A stretch of 64,000 bases of DNA from assembly GCA_013285825.1 (NCBI GenBank), contig JABDGV010000004.1, positions 62,001 through 126,000 on the forward strand, written 5' to 3'. Made by a program: the position numbers and the translations under genes. The DNA is from Bacteroidota bacterium (lineage in GTDB: Bacteria; Chlamydiota; Chlamydiia; Chlamydiales; FEN-1388). Positions 1 through 9,357 of the stretch are shown in pieces. Below the pieces are notes generated by a model that made no database searches, was not told the origin of the DNA, and worked only from the letters and a program-made list of their open reading frames with translations. Numbering within the stretch: the first letter of the stretch is position 1; every line of letters begins with the position of its first letter.

Positions 1-567
1 ATGCTCCCATCTTTTGCATTGTTCAAAGAGGAAGGCCATATCACGACGAGGTTTAAGAGCTCTTTCTGGCGTGTCGATTAAATGGAGCCTGGCCATGATT
101 GCGCCGGCTTTTGGAAAATGTTCATCGGTAATGTGATTCCCTTCGAGAAACTCATTCACCATGATAATTTTTTCATCTTTCAGACAGGGAAAAACAACTG
201 TCGCAGGTGTAATGATGCCGTGGGCAGTTAAAAAGGGCCTTATTCCATCAAAAAATTGATAGGTTGCGGCCATGTCATCTAATGTATTGGTATTGAAAAT
301 TTTTAACGCATAGGAGTTGCCTGTAGTTTTATTTGTGATGCGGAAAACTTTGTTTGCAGTACCAGAATTCATGTGCTGGATAGAGATATCACCCTCAAAT
401 TGAGGTATGCCATGTACAACATCCTTGAGATAAGGAAACTTTTCGAGTACCCCATTGTTAGTTTTGTTGTTTTTAAGAGGAATGTCTCGCTGTTCGTATA
501 CACGTATTCCATATCCGAGTACGAATATAAGTGTAAAAATTGCGATAGTTTTTTTGAGGGTATTCAA
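1..567 (-). CDS. Exported/membrane-anchored kinase-like protein (APH fold), 3' end outside window
   Basis: The reading frame runs open from a TTG start at 567 to the window edge, so the C-terminal half is missing. The TTG is preceded by an AAGAAGAG ribosome-binding site about 9 nt upstream; the first in-frame ATG (372) would delete the hydrophobic N-terminus. Residues about 5-23 form one hydrophobic segment (signal peptide or anchor). A glycine-containing nucleotide-loop-like stretch (NSGTANKVF, about 67-75) and a likely ATP-binding lysine in YALKIF (K89) follow, as in the aminoglycoside phosphotransferase/choline kinase superfamily, then a hinge-like IIMVNEFLEG. The HGDxxxxN catalytic loop would lie beyond the edge and cannot be checked. 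It resembles in design the two exported kinases at 56.5-59.3 kb. The substrate is unknown. Confidence 0.6.
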   Translation of the reverse strand, partial: MNTLKKTIAIFTLIFVLGYGIRVYEQRDIPLKNNKTNNGVLEKFPYLKDVVHGIPQFEGDISIQHMNSGTANKVFRITNKTTGNSYALKIFNTNTLDDMAATYQFFDGIRPFLTAHGIITPATVVFPCLKDEKIIMVNEFLEGNHITDEHFPKAGAIMARLHLIDTPERALKPRRDMAFLFEQCKRWEH

Positions 568-677
568 GCAGACGCTCTTCTTTATTTTTTTCTAGTTTAA
601 AGAACTTTTTAGTTTTCAAATAGCTTGAAAGCTTTATTTTACTTACAATATGTAGGAAGTAGTTGGAAGGAGCGGGC

Positions 678-1544
678 ATGCTTTCGAGTTTCGATTTAGA
701 TGTTTTGCGATTTATTCAAAGCTTCAGGACACCTGCTCTCGATAGTTTTTTTAAGTGCATCGATTATTTTGACTCTAATTATTTTTACCTCGCACTTATA
801 GTTGCCCTTTGGCAGGGCTATAGCCGACGAGCTGGTGTGTGGCTGTTTTATATTCTTTCCATGAACACTTTCATAAATATTGCATTTAAAACCTTTTTTG
901 CTCGAGAAAGACCCTTCCATCTAGATCCAAGCCTTGGAGTTATCTCTGCCGGTGGATATAGCTTGCCCAGCGGTGCAGCTCAAGTTTATATGCTTTTATC
1001 GTGCCTGCTTATCGCACACTGGAAAAGCCGCTGGAGATGGCCTGTAGCTTTAGGCACTCTTTTCTTAGTCTCGCTCTCCCGCGTCTATTTAGGAGTGCAT
1101 TACCCGACAGATATCCTTGCAGGGTGGTTTGTTGGCTTCCTTCTTTTTTTACTTATTTACTCAATTACCCCAGCAATTAACCGGCTATTGGAAAGGCTCA
1201 ACCGCTTTCAACTTTTTTTGATCAGCGAGGCGATCCCGATTTTCCTTCTTTTGGTGCAATACTCTGCTTCAGGAACCAGGTTGTGCTTTACACTTATAGG
1301 AGTAGGTCTAGGCCTCTTTATTGGCAGCACTGTTCAGCAAGAGGAATCATCTCTCTTGAAACCAATAGAAAGAGTTCTTCGTGCTGTGTGGGGTATTTTT
1401 GGATTGCTTCTATTCTTAAACATTATTCGATTATTTCCTGCCTCAAATGGATATATATACTTCTCCCATTTTCTCATCGGCATATGGTTTAGCCTTCTGG
1501 CTGATTTCTTTAAGCGGCTGCTCTTCAAGATACAAATTGTCTAA
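678..1544 (+). CDS. PAP2-superfamily membrane phosphatase-like protein
   Basis: This is a polytopic membrane protein of the type-2 phosphatidic acid phosphatase family, which removes phosphate from lipids or isoprenoid pyrophosphates at the inner membrane. All three PAP2 motifs can be seen: K71...R76-RP (FFARERP), PSG at 97-99, and SR (134-135) with H141 and D145 (SRVYLGVHYPTD). In the second motif the usual catalytic His of PSGH is Ala (PSGAAQ), so activity is uncertain; some family members share this variant. ATG at 678 is chosen because GGAAGGAG lies just upstream; an in-frame TTG at 663 is less likely. About six further hydrophobic segments follow. The stop overlaps the first possible start of the next gene by one base (TAATG), suggesting cotranscription with the proline dehydrogenase. 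Confidence 0.8.
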   Translation: MLSSFDLDVLRFIQSFRTPALDSFFKCIDYFDSNYFYLALIVALWQGYSRRAGVWLFYILSMNTFINIAFKTFFARERPFHLDPSLGVISAGGYSLPSGAAQVYMLLSCLLIAHWKSRWRWPVALGTLFLVSLSRVYLGVHYPTDILAGWFVGFLLFLLIYSITPAINRLLERLNRFQLFLISEAIPIFLLLVQYSASGTRLCFTLIGVGLGLFIGSTVQQEESSLLKPIERVLRAVWGIFGLLLFLNIIRLFPASNGYIYFSHFLIGIWFSLLADFFKRLLFKIQIV

Positions 1545-1558
1545 TGGTGAGGCGTACA

Positions 1559-2500
1559 ATGGATACAGAGCTGCTCAATCTTGGATCTGAAGCATTACGA
1601 AAGGCAGCGCTCAACCAAGATGCGAAAAACTATGTTTTATCAAACCCCACTCTCTTCCAAACTTTAAAGAAGGCTGCCAATCGCTACATAGGCGGAGAAA
1701 CTCTCGAAGAAACCGTCCGTAAAGTTCAGGCAGAAAATAGGCGTTCGTTTAAATGCTCCATAGAATTCATGGGTGAAAATACAAAAACGGAAGAGGAAGC
1801 AAACAGCGCCCGAGATGAGTTTGTGCAAATATGCCGAGAGATCAAAAAACAAAATTTAAACTCAACGGTCTCGCTCGATCTCTCCCATATTGGCTTAAAC
1901 ATTTCAAAAGAGCTCTGCTTAGACAATTTAAGTACTATTTGCCGAGAGGCAAAAAAAGCTAACACGGAAGTACTTATTAGTGCAGAAGGGCATGAACAGA
2001 CCGATGCTGTACTCGATAGCTATAAAGCGGCTGCAAAAAGTCACAAGAATCTTGGGATTACCTTGCAGGCCTATTTATATAGGACAAAAGATGATTTTAA
2101 AGAGATAGTTAAAGAATCGGGAAGAATCAGGATAGTTAAGGGCGCCTTTGAAACCCCTCAAGGGCTCTCTATACCAAGAGGGGATGAACTGGACAGTGTC
2201 TATTTAGAGTATGTGGACCAATTATTATATCAAAATCATACCTGCTCTATAGCTACCCATGATGACAATATTCAGCAAGAAGCAAAGAAAATAATACAGA
2301 AATATACGTCATCAAAAGAGATCTATGAGTTTGAAAGTTTGTTTGGGATTCGAAATGAACAACTAGTTCGCTTACAGGACGAGGGCTATCCAGCTAAAAT
2401 TTATTTTGTCTATGGAAAAGAGTGGTACCTATATTTGTGCAATAGAATAGCTGAATACCCTCTCAACATCTTTCAAGCGATCAAAGACATTGTTGAATAA
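1559..2500 (+). CDS. Proline dehydrogenase
   Basis: FAD-dependent oxidation of L-proline to pyrroline-5-carboxylate, the first step of proline catabolism. PRODH signatures are clear (numbering from an alternative start at 1544; subtract 5): KGAFE at 199-203, ATHD at 237-240, YEFESLFGIR at 261-270 and W294 YLYLCNRIAE near the C-terminus, matching the barrel strands that hold FAD and proline. At about 313 residues it is a stand-alone bacterial-type enzyme without the P5C dehydrogenase half of PutA. The ATG at 1559 has GGTGAGG 6 nt upstream; the ATG at 1544, which overlaps the preceding stop, has no Shine-Dalgarno sequence. No P5C dehydrogenase is present in the window. Confidence 0.9.
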   Translation: MDTELLNLGSEALRKAALNQDAKNYVLSNPTLFQTLKKAANRYIGGETLEETVRKVQAENRRSFKCSIEFMGENTKTEEEANSARDEFVQICREIKKQNLNSTVSLDLSHIGLNISKELCLDNLSTICREAKKANTEVLISAEGHEQTDAVLDSYKAAAKSHKNLGITLQAYLYRTKDDFKEIVKESGRIRIVKGAFETPQGLSIPRGDELDSVYLEYVDQLLYQNHTCSIATHDDNIQQEAKKIIQKYTSSKEIYEFESLFGIRNEQLVRLQDEGYPAKIYFVYGKEWYLYLCNRIAEYPLNIFQAIKDIVE

Positions 2501-2546
2501 CCGCAGATATATTAAGTTCAAATAAGTACTTGATAGAGGGGGCTTT

Positions 2547-3968
2547 ATGGCTCGATTTTTTCTCTTATTTGTATCACATTGTTATTGTGCCTTTGGCCTC
2601 ATTGCTGAATATCATCCTATAGAAACATATGACGCCATCGTGGTAGGAGCAGGAGTTTCAGGGCTTTCAGCTGCAAATACCTTAAGAAATAATGGGGTTA
2701 AAAAAGTCATCGTTTTGGAAGCTGGCAATCGGATAGGTGGCCGCGTATGGACTACCGATACGTGGGGCAGCAATCTTGAACTGGGCGCCTCATGGATTCA
2801 TGGGATTGAGAACAGCCCTCTGTTTGATGTTGTCAGAGATATGAACCTTACAATCCAACCCACCATTTACAAAAGCGGCTCTTTGTCGACCAAGTTGGGC
2901 TCGATGGCCCTCTACGATGCTGATGGCAAGCCATTGTCCAAAGAAGAAATTGCAACCTTAAAAGAGTATGCAGAGAAATTTGAAGGGTATCTCGACGAGA
3001 TAAACGAAAAAGGAAGAAACCATACTCTTACCTACATCGATGCTTTGAACAGTTTTTCTGCGAAAAATAAATTTTCCAAGCAGATGTACGATAGACTCTA
3101 TTATATTCTCAGACTGTTAAACACCTATGAAATCGCTGTCGATCTGCAAGATATGTCGGTTTCTGTAGAAGAGTTGTATAAGAAAACAGAAGCGTCGGGA
3201 ACAAATGGCCTCATTCCTCTCGGCTACAATCTGATTCCATCGAAGCTTGCAAAGCATCAATCTATTGAGCTCAACTGCAAGGTGGATAAGATCTCTTATG
3301 GAGATCAGATTATTGAATGCAGAACGAACAAAGGGGTTTTCAAGGCCAAAAATTGCATCGTGACTGTTCCTTTGGGAGTGTTAAAAGCAGATGCAATTGC
3401 ATTTTCGCCTCCGCTTCCACAAGAGAAGCTCGATGTGATTGAAAAGATCCAAGTAGGGGTTTTTGATAAGATCTACCTCTTTTTCCCAAAAGTGTTTTGG
3501 GACCGCCATGTGGAATGGATCGAGTCGATTCCAAAGCCTGATATGCGCGATCAGATTTACGATATTATGAATTTGGCAAAATACTTCAAACAGCCGATTC
3601 TTCTTGCCTTCACAGCCGGTTCTTTTGCAAAAGAAGCTGAGAAATGGAGCGATGAAAAAACGGTCGATTCCGTGATGTCGCTGCTCAAAAAAATCTATGG
3701 CAATGACATTCCCTCTCCCTCCTCATACATGATTACGCGTTGGGGAAGTGACCCTCTTTTTTATGGCTCCTATTCATCTCCAGGCTTGCAGGCTGATGAA
3801 GAGACCTATGCAACCTTTGCAGAACCGGTCATGGGTAGGCTCTTCTTTGCAGGAGAGGCTACATCCCAGACAGATTGCAGTACCGTTCTTGGAGCCTTTA
3901 CAACTGGGCAGAGGGCGGCAAACCAACTACTTACTGGAATGGGCATCAAACCAAGGATTGAGGATTGA
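2547..3968 (+). CDS. Exported FAD-dependent amine oxidase (monoamine/polyamine oxidase family)
   Basis: A flavin amine oxidase, predicted to oxidise primary or secondary amines (polyamines, monoamines) to aldehydes and H2O2. The N-terminal 20 residues are hydrophobic and read as a signal peptide, so the enzyme probably acts in the periplasm or outside. The FAD dinucleotide fold is at 34-39 (GAGVSG), followed by GGRVWT (64-69) and GASWIHG (80-86), which is typical of polyamine oxidases. The C-terminal FAD motif FFAGEATS is at about 432-439. Length (473 aa) is normal for the family. The start has a strong GAGGGGG 7 nt upstream. It stands 46 bp after the proline dehydrogenase and may be cotranscribed. 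Which amine is used cannot be told from sequence. Confidence 0.87.
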   Translation: MARFFLLFVSHCYCAFGLIAEYHPIETYDAIVVGAGVSGLSAANTLRNNGVKKVIVLEAGNRIGGRVWTTDTWGSNLELGASWIHGIENSPLFDVVRDMNLTIQPTIYKSGSLSTKLGSMALYDADGKPLSKEEIATLKEYAEKFEGYLDEINEKGRNHTLTYIDALNSFSAKNKFSKQMYDRLYYILRLLNTYEIAVDLQDMSVSVEELYKKTEASGTNGLIPLGYNLIPSKLAKHQSIELNCKVDKISYGDQIIECRTNKGVFKAKNCIVTVPLGVLKADAIAFSPPLPQEKLDVIEKIQVGVFDKIYLFFPKVFWDRHVEWIESIPKPDMRDQIYDIMNLAKYFKQPILLAFTAGSFAKEAEKWSDEKTVDSVMSLLKKIYGNDIPSPSSYMITRWGSDPLFYGSYSSPGLQADEETYATFAEPVMGRLFFAGEATSQTDCSTVLGAFTTGQRAANQLLTGMGIKPRIED

Positions 3969-3988
3969 TGCCTATCCACAATTCTTGA

Positions 3989-5164
3989 TTATTTTTGACA
4001 CAAAACAGCTGCGTTTTCTGCTTCCAGTTTGCCTTCGGATAAATTACCTAATGCTAAAGCGAATCCGCCATTGCCAAGAACGTTTGCAGAGGTAATCAAG
4101 GGATCAAAGAGGATGTAGAGGGCAGTGATGAGAGAGAGCATCTCGCCCGAAAATCCTAGGTATGCTTCAAGAATTGGGAGCATAACAAGAATGCCTCCGC
4201 CTGGAACGGCAGCTACGGAAAATTTAGCCAGGACAAAGTAGACTGCAAAGATTAAGTAGCTTGAAAACAATGGTTCAGCCACTCCAAAGCTCTTCATGAC
4301 CGCAAAAGCAAAAATGGGAATTGCAAAACAGTCTCCAATCAAATGGATGTTGACGGTTGCAGGAATAATGGAGCCGGCAAGATCGGGATTTTTTGAATTT
4401 TTTTCCGTTGCCAAAATGGTCAAGGGCATAGCTGCGGCGCTGGACATGCTTCCAAAGCCTGCAATAACTGCTGGAAACATGTTTTTTATGCTTTGAACAA
4501 ACGCTTTGCGGTTACATCCCGTAGCGACAAAATAAATAAGAGCGATGTAGGTGAAAACGGCAGTAGCTACGAGTGCAAAAATGAAGGCATAGTTACGCAG
4601 TATAAGGCTCAAAACGCCATCGTGCATCATTTTGACGATAAAGCCGGCAATAAACAGAGGGATGACATACAAAAACGCCTTCAAAAAGAGGTCGATGTAT
4701 TTCTGGAAGTGTGCTGCGATTTTCTCGCCTAAAGAGGGTTTGAGCCAGCCGAACAAAACGCCTAGAATCAAGCCTGAAAACATCGCTTGGCTGTTGCCCA
4801 ACAGTTTTGGAAGGAAGAAGTCCCCTAAAGGTACTAATGAAGTCTCTTCTGTTGGAATAGGCATGGAGAGGTCAAACTGATAGGCAAAAGAGCCAATGAC
4901 ATAGCTGATCATGGTTGAGAAGAAGTTGGATACGCAGATAGCAGTTAAGATTAAGAGAATCCATTTCGAGGCTTTTTTGGCCAGTTGCACAGAGGTTTTA
5001 AATAATAAACCAAAAATAAGAAATGGGAGCACAAAGACAATGAGCGATTTGAGGGATAGGCTTATCCCGTATAAGAGTGATTTGAAGCTGAGCGGCAGCC
5101 ATTGATTGAATATCGCCACCAAAGCGATCATTGCCAATAAAATGATAGGCATTTTGCGGAACAT
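3989..5164 (-). CDS. Dicarboxylate/amino acid:cation symporter (DAACS family)
   Basis: A polytopic inner-membrane transporter of about 391 residues and roughly eight to ten hydrophobic segments. The family signatures are present: a serine-rich re-entrant loop (GSMSSAAAMPLT), the conserved segment IPATVNIHLIGDCFAIP, and PGGG in the late helical hairpin, as in GltP/DctA-type Na+ or H+ symporters for glutamate, aspartate or C4-dicarboxylates. Chlamydiae use such carriers to import host amino acids. It is encoded convergently with the amine oxidase, 20 bp apart. Substrate is not determinable; glutamate/aspartate or small neutral amino acids are equally possible. Confidence 0.85.
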   Translation of the reverse strand: MFRKMPIILLAMIALVAIFNQWLPLSFKSLLYGISLSLKSLIVFVLPFLIFGLLFKTSVQLAKKASKWILLILTAICVSNFFSTMISYVIGSFAYQFDLSMPIPTEETSLVPLGDFFLPKLLGNSQAMFSGLILGVLFGWLKPSLGEKIAAHFQKYIDLFLKAFLYVIPLFIAGFIVKMMHDGVLSLILRNYAFIFALVATAVFTYIALIYFVATGCNRKAFVQSIKNMFPAVIAGFGSMSSAAAMPLTILATEKNSKNPDLAGSIIPATVNIHLIGDCFAIPIFAFAVMKSFGVAEPLFSSYLIFAVYFVLAKFSVAAVPGGGILVMLPILEAYLGFSGEMLSLITALYILFDPLITSANVLGNGGFALALGNLSEGKLEAENAAVLCQK

Positions 5165-5512
5165 AAAAGTCTCTTTTTTATACTTTTAAGAAGAACAAAT
5201 AATAATTGATGAAAGAAAGAAAAATTACCGGCTGTTGCCGGTCGTGGTCGTAAGAACAGTTGTTTCGTGCGAATGAACGCGGAGCATTTTAGTCTTCATA
5301 AAGGTTATTGTCTCATATTTGCTGTTTTACGTGCAGCATAAAAGGAGTTGAAAGGTCGCATTTTAATTGGTTGAGTTTGAATATCTTTGCTAGTGCTCTT
5401 CAGCAAATCTATACAGATCCAATGAGTTCAATTTTTCAGTATGGAAAAGGAAAAAATCATATTTAATCTGGAATAGTTTAGAATATGCCCAATTTGATGT
5501 GGATTTAGTTAT
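5165..5512. other. Intergenic region between divergent genes
   Basis: 348 bases between divergently transcribed symporter and desaturase genes. It must hold both promoters, but no good -35/-10 pair stands out. A small hairpin (ACCGGC, loop TGTT, GCCGGT) lies at 5227-5242, within the leader of the symporter transcript. No gene is supported. Confidence 0.5.
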
Positions 5513-6718
5513 ATGACGAGTACGAAAGATACAATCAACTGGGGTTCTTGCAACTGGGGCCCTGGGCTTTTTATCATCGGGTATCATCTTTTCCTTTTAA
5601 TTGCGGTTCCTCTCTATTTATACCAATATTCGCCCTCATGGACTTTGCTTATTTGCTCTTTCATTTTATTTAACGCAACGGGAGTGAGCATTACGGCAGG
5701 GTACCATCGCCTATTTTCACATAAAGCATATCAAGCGCATCCGATTGTTGAGTGGACTCTTCTCTTTTTTGGAACCATGGCAACTCAAGGCAGTGTATTA
5801 CGCTGGTCGTTTGATCATCGCCATCACCACTCATTTGTTGACACCGATAATGATCCCTACTCGATCAATAAAGGTTTTTGGTACGCCCATTTTCTCTGGC
5901 TTTTTGAAAAGCCGAAAGAGATCGATACTAAAGTAGTTGCAGACCTCGTTCGAAATCCTCGTGTCCTATTTCAGCACAATTATTACGCCCTTTTATCCTT
6001 GGGAATAAACCTGCTGGCGATTTTTTTCGTTGGCTGGTGGACCGGCGAGTATTTCGGGGCATTTCTCTTTGCGGGTTTAGTGCGGATGTTTTTTCTGCAC
6101 CATTTTACCTGGTTTATAAACTCTCTGGCTCATACCTGGGGTGCTCGTACCTTCTGCCAAGAGCTTTCAGCCGCTGATAATTATATAATATCCCTTGTGA
6201 CCTTTGGCGAGGGCTACCATAACTATCATCACACCTTTGCCTATGACTATCGAAATGGCATCCGCTGGTATCACTTTGATCCCTCCAAGTGGCTTATATG
6301 GACTTTAAGCAAGCTTCGTTTGACTTCGAACTTAAAGATGAACAAACGCCTCTTTATTCAAGAGCGGATTATCCTCGATAGAAAAGCGCTTCTTTTGGAC
6401 AAGCTTCAAGCAGCTTTTGGTGATTATAAGGAAATGTGGGAAGAGAGCGTCACAAAGCTTTCAGAAAGCCTCATTGTCAAATTGCAAGAGTGGAAGAAAC
6501 TGAGCGATCTTTACTTAAATCTGAAACAGCAAAAAGAGTCGAAAGATTGCTTAAGAGATATTAAGCAACAAATTAAGGCGATTAAGAAGGGGTTCAAACG
6601 CGAGTATTCGAACTGGAAGCGCTTTTATCGCCATAGCATGGCAATGGCTTCTTCGGCAATGGCTTCATCAGTCGCTTTCAAATTTCAAGAGCCCCCTCAA
6701 ATGACTGCAAGCTCGTAA
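5513..6718 (+). CDS. Acyl-CoA/acyl-lipid delta-9 desaturase
   Basis: A membrane di-iron desaturase that introduces a cis double bond into fatty acyl chains. The three histidine boxes are intact: HRLFSH (65-70), HRHHH (102-106) and HNYHH (236-240), with long hydrophobic segments between them, matching the stearoyl-CoA desaturase family. After the catalytic domain (to about residue 285) there is a lysine- and glutamate-rich tail of about 110 residues that is likely helical or coiled coil, ending in the short repeat MAMASSAMASS. This tail is unusual for the family. The start codon lies in an AT-rich context without a strong ribosome-binding site. Unsaturated fatty acid synthesis would reduce dependence on host lipids. 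Confidence 0.92.
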   Translation: MTSTKDTINWGSCNWGPGLFIIGYHLFLLIAVPLYLYQYSPSWTLLICSFILFNATGVSITAGYHRLFSHKAYQAHPIVEWTLLFFGTMATQGSVLRWSFDHRHHHSFVDTDNDPYSINKGFWYAHFLWLFEKPKEIDTKVVADLVRNPRVLFQHNYYALLSLGINLLAIFFVGWWTGEYFGAFLFAGLVRMFFLHHFTWFINSLAHTWGARTFCQELSAADNYIISLVTFGEGYHNYHHTFAYDYRNGIRWYHFDPSKWLIWTLSKLRLTSNLKMNKRLFIQERIILDRKALLLDKLQAAFGDYKEMWEESVTKLSESLIVKLQEWKKLSDLYLNLKQQKESKDCLRDIKQQIKAIKKGFKREYSNWKRFYRHSMAMASSAMASSVAFKFQEPPQMTASS

Positions 6719-6886
6719 AACCGCCTTGAGGTGATATTCATTTGCTAAAGCTCCCTGAGACCTTTCAGTCCTACGCAGCACCAAATGGTGCAGAGATTTC
6801 ATTGCTACATTCTATTCGCTATTGAACTGTGTATCTCTTTTTTGATATGAGAACCAGGATGTCGACGTTTAGGAGGGTAGACGAAA

Positions 6887-8371
6887 ATGAAACGATTATT
6901 TACTGCTTTTATTGCATCTTTGTCTCTGCTAGCCTTGAATTTCCTTGAAGCTGCGCAACATAAGACGCGCAATCTGCCCTGGTATCCTTCAATCGATGCT
7001 TTTGAACATTACGACTCTGGCCGCACTCATTTATTTAGAGAAGCTAAATTTGGCGGCTCCCTGAGGAAACAGAATATAATAATAACTAAAGAAGCTCCCG
7101 GCCTCTATCCCTCAATCTATAATATGACGTATCTAAGTCCTAAACAAATATTTGCTTATGGGGGTTCTTATGGCAATTCTCCAGGATCTATAGGATCGTT
7201 TATTGCAAAAATCAATCCAAAAACCCTCCAGTCTGTATGGTACACCCAATTAATTGACACAATCACGACTGGCGAATGGGATTATCCCGGCGTCATGGGA
7301 ATATTACGAAATGGATACCTCTATGTTATCTATGGGTATCACTTAAGCAAACTCGATCCCGATACAGGGAATGTGATGGCAACTGTTGTGCTTCCCACAG
7401 GTGGGGCAGAGCCTCAAAACACCACCTATAATGGATTTGATGCGACTGCTGACGGTACTTTGGTGATGAAGTCAATTTATCGGCAAGCAGGCTGTTCATT
7501 ACAGGGTCCTGATGCCCTTTTCAATTGTCCTGATCCATCAGATGTGCCTGCATCAGTCTTGGTTTCGGTCGATCCAGTGACGATGAAGATTATTGATCAA
7601 ACTACATTGCCTTCTTCGGTTTTCGGACGCCTTACGGTAGGTAGATTTCATAAAAACAGTTATGTTTACCTGTTTTCGACAGACACATTTATACGTTATC
7701 AAGTGAAAAAGGGAATTTTTACTTTCGATGACTCATGGACCCCCGGCTCCCTTACACTGCCTGGGCAAACTCCCGGGACAGCGCTTGTCGCCTTTGATGA
7801 TTGGATTGTCGGCCAGTCCAATGGATCTCCTTCCGCGACAGCACTCAGTGTTATAGCTGTTAATCAAGGCAACGCGTCCATTCAATTCACTATCCAACCC
7901 TTTTTAGGGGATCCTATCCCTCCGAATATTGCAGAAGCATATTCTACAGCTGCGAGCGGTGATCCCGCGATTAGTTTTATGCCTTCATCTGTTTCTGTTG
8001 ATACTGAGCATAACATTGTTTATGCGATGGATTCATTGCCAGGCAAATTAGCGGCTATTAAACTAGGGAGTCATGGTTTTAACATTCTGTGGAAAGTAAA
8101 CCAAGCAACGACAGAATTCATATCGATTATTGGAAATATACAGAGGCGTGTCATTGTGGGAACAGATATACCGCCAGGTCAAATTCCTGGCGCTAATGTG
8201 AATGATTATGTCGTTTGGAGAAATGCTAAGAGTGGAAAAGAGCTTGCCCGATCTCCACTTCTTCCGGCAATTGCCTCAGGGAGCATGGTGCAGCCCTACT
8301 ATTATGGAGACGTATTTTATGGAGGAGTAAATGGAAATCTATATCGCCTCCAGCCCATTCGCAAAAATTAG
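6887..8371 (+). CDS. Exported beta-propeller-like protein of unknown function
   Basis: A 494-residue protein with a clear signal peptide (residues 1-23, hydrophobic core then LEAAQ). The mature part consists of repeating beta-rich segments with motifs such as VDTEHNIVYAMD and GNVMATVVLP, resembling PQQ/WD-like propeller blades (the sense is of a sensor or binding scaffold), but no named family is recognised. The start is preceded by AGGAGG at 6871-6876, about 10 nt before the ATG. It stands alone between the desaturase and the LysR gene. Secreted carbohydrate- or quinone-binding functions are possible, but no catalytic motif is visible. Confidence 0.65.
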   Translation: MKRLFTAFIASLSLLALNFLEAAQHKTRNLPWYPSIDAFEHYDSGRTHLFREAKFGGSLRKQNIIITKEAPGLYPSIYNMTYLSPKQIFAYGGSYGNSPGSIGSFIAKINPKTLQSVWYTQLIDTITTGEWDYPGVMGILRNGYLYVIYGYHLSKLDPDTGNVMATVVLPTGGAEPQNTTYNGFDATADGTLVMKSIYRQAGCSLQGPDALFNCPDPSDVPASVLVSVDPVTMKIIDQTTLPSSVFGRLTVGRFHKNSYVYLFSTDTFIRYQVKKGIFTFDDSWTPGSLTLPGQTPGTALVAFDDWIVGQSNGSPSATALSVIAVNQGNASIQFTIQPFLGDPIPPNIAEAYSTAASGDPAISFMPSSVSVDTEHNIVYAMDSLPGKLAAIKLGSHGFNILWKVNQATTEFISIIGNIQRRVIVGTDIPPGQIPGANVNDYVVWRNAKSGKELARSPLLPAIASGSMVQPYYYGDVFYGGVNGNLYRLQPIRKN

Positions 8372-8436
8372 TCAATAGACAGAAGGTTTGATTCAGTACG
8401 CAGAAGCAAAAGCCTGGTTTTTTCGTGACAACCCCC

Positions 8437-8452
8437 CTCGCCTAAAGGCGAG
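8437..8452. terminator. Short hairpin between convergent genes
   Basis: CTCGCC, loop TAAA, GGCGAG forms a 6-bp GC-rich stem between the propeller gene and the LysR gene, which converge here. There is no strong U-tract on either side, so a terminator role is only plausible. Confidence 0.4.
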
Positions 8453-8482
8453 TGAGTAGTCAGTGGCTTGCAACGACCCGCC

Positions 8483-9334
8483 CTATTTTTTCTTTTGTAT
8501 AAGTTCAATGAACATCTTAGCATTTCGTGAAAGCTCTCTCTTCTGGGAGGAGATGGCTGCGATATTGTAGCTAATGATGGGGATAGGTATAGGGACCGCC
8601 ATTAAATCATGTCTTTCGGCAACATAGTCGGGCAATATTCCTATACCTAACCCTTGGGTTATCATATTAGCAATCACTTCCCAGCTTAATACTTCGAGAA
8701 CAGGGGGAAGCTTTTGCCCGGTTTCTTTGAGGTAGTTGATGATAAATTTGTCTTCATTTGAATCTTCACTGATGATTAATTTCTCGATGGTAGACTTAAG
8801 ACTTTTTTTCATTTTATAAAGACCATATGTGCCTTGCAAAATAGGGTCCATTTTGAAGGTAAGAGAGTCTTTTTCTTTTGTTAAAATTATTCCAAATTCA
8901 ACATCTCCCTTCGAAACCCACTCTCGAACAATGCCAGAATGGCCTAAACGCAAAATCGGTTCTATAGTGGGGTGTGCATCGAATAGCTTTTTATAATAAA
9001 GAGGAAGCAGGGTGATGGCGAAGCTGTGGCTTGTAGCAAAGGATATTTTGCCTTGATAGACACCCTCTTTTTCATTGAAAAGATCTTCTAATTCTGAAAA
9101 TTCAGCAAATATGCCCTCGCATTTTTCTAACAGCAATTGACCGTCAGGGGTTAACTCGAAGCGGTTTTTTCTATTGGAAAGAAGTTGTTTGCCCAGTTCG
9201 ATTTCTAATTTATTGATTCCCTGACTGATAGCCGATTGCGTAACAAAGTTTTCTTCTGCAGCTTTAGACATGCTTCGATGTTTCCCTGCACTGTAAAAGT
9301 ACTGCAGAAAAGTGATGTTAGGTAAATGTCTCAT
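8483..9334 (-). CDS. LysR-family transcriptional regulator
   Basis: A 283-residue DNA-binding regulator. The N-terminal winged helix-turn-helix has the LysR pattern (FLQYFYSAGKHRSMSKAAE, then TQSAISQGINKLE and LTPDGQLLLEKC), followed by a two-lobed effector-binding domain. ATG at 9334 is chosen because AGAGGG lies just upstream and because it gives the usual LysR length; a longer in-frame start at 9379 would add an Arg/Ile-rich stretch. The gene is divergent from the unknown gene at 9494, the classic LysR arrangement, so that gene (and its duplicate at 10406, which has a copy of the same promoter) is its likely target. The effector is unknown. Confidence 0.9.
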   Translation of the reverse strand: MRHLPNITFLQYFYSAGKHRSMSKAAEENFVTQSAISQGINKLEIELGKQLLSNRKNRFELTPDGQLLLEKCEGIFAEFSELEDLFNEKEGVYQGKISFATSHSFAITLLPLYYKKLFDAHPTIEPILRLGHSGIVREWVSKGDVEFGIILTKEKDSLTFKMDPILQGTYGLYKMKKSLKSTIEKLIISEDSNEDKFIINYLKETGQKLPPVLEVLSWEVIANMITQGLGIGILPDYVAERHDLMAVPIPIPIISYNIAAISSQKRELSRNAKMFIELIQKKK

Positions 9335-9357
9335 ATGCCCTCTCACCCTTATTCTAA

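Noticed and set aside
185-200. Apparent frameshift in the kinase-like gene at the left edge
   Set aside because: A recount of the T-run (five T's, GTTGTTTTTCCC on the minus strand) keeps the frame open, so there is no shift.
473-679. Minus-strand frame of 68 codons
   Set aside because: It lies in a different frame over the real kinase-like gene (1-567) and has no family features.
3748-4095. 115-codon plus-strand frame across the end of the amine oxidase
   Set aside because: It is a shifted frame over the oxidase C-terminus and antisense to the symporter; the amine oxidase C-terminal FAD motif proves the other frame.
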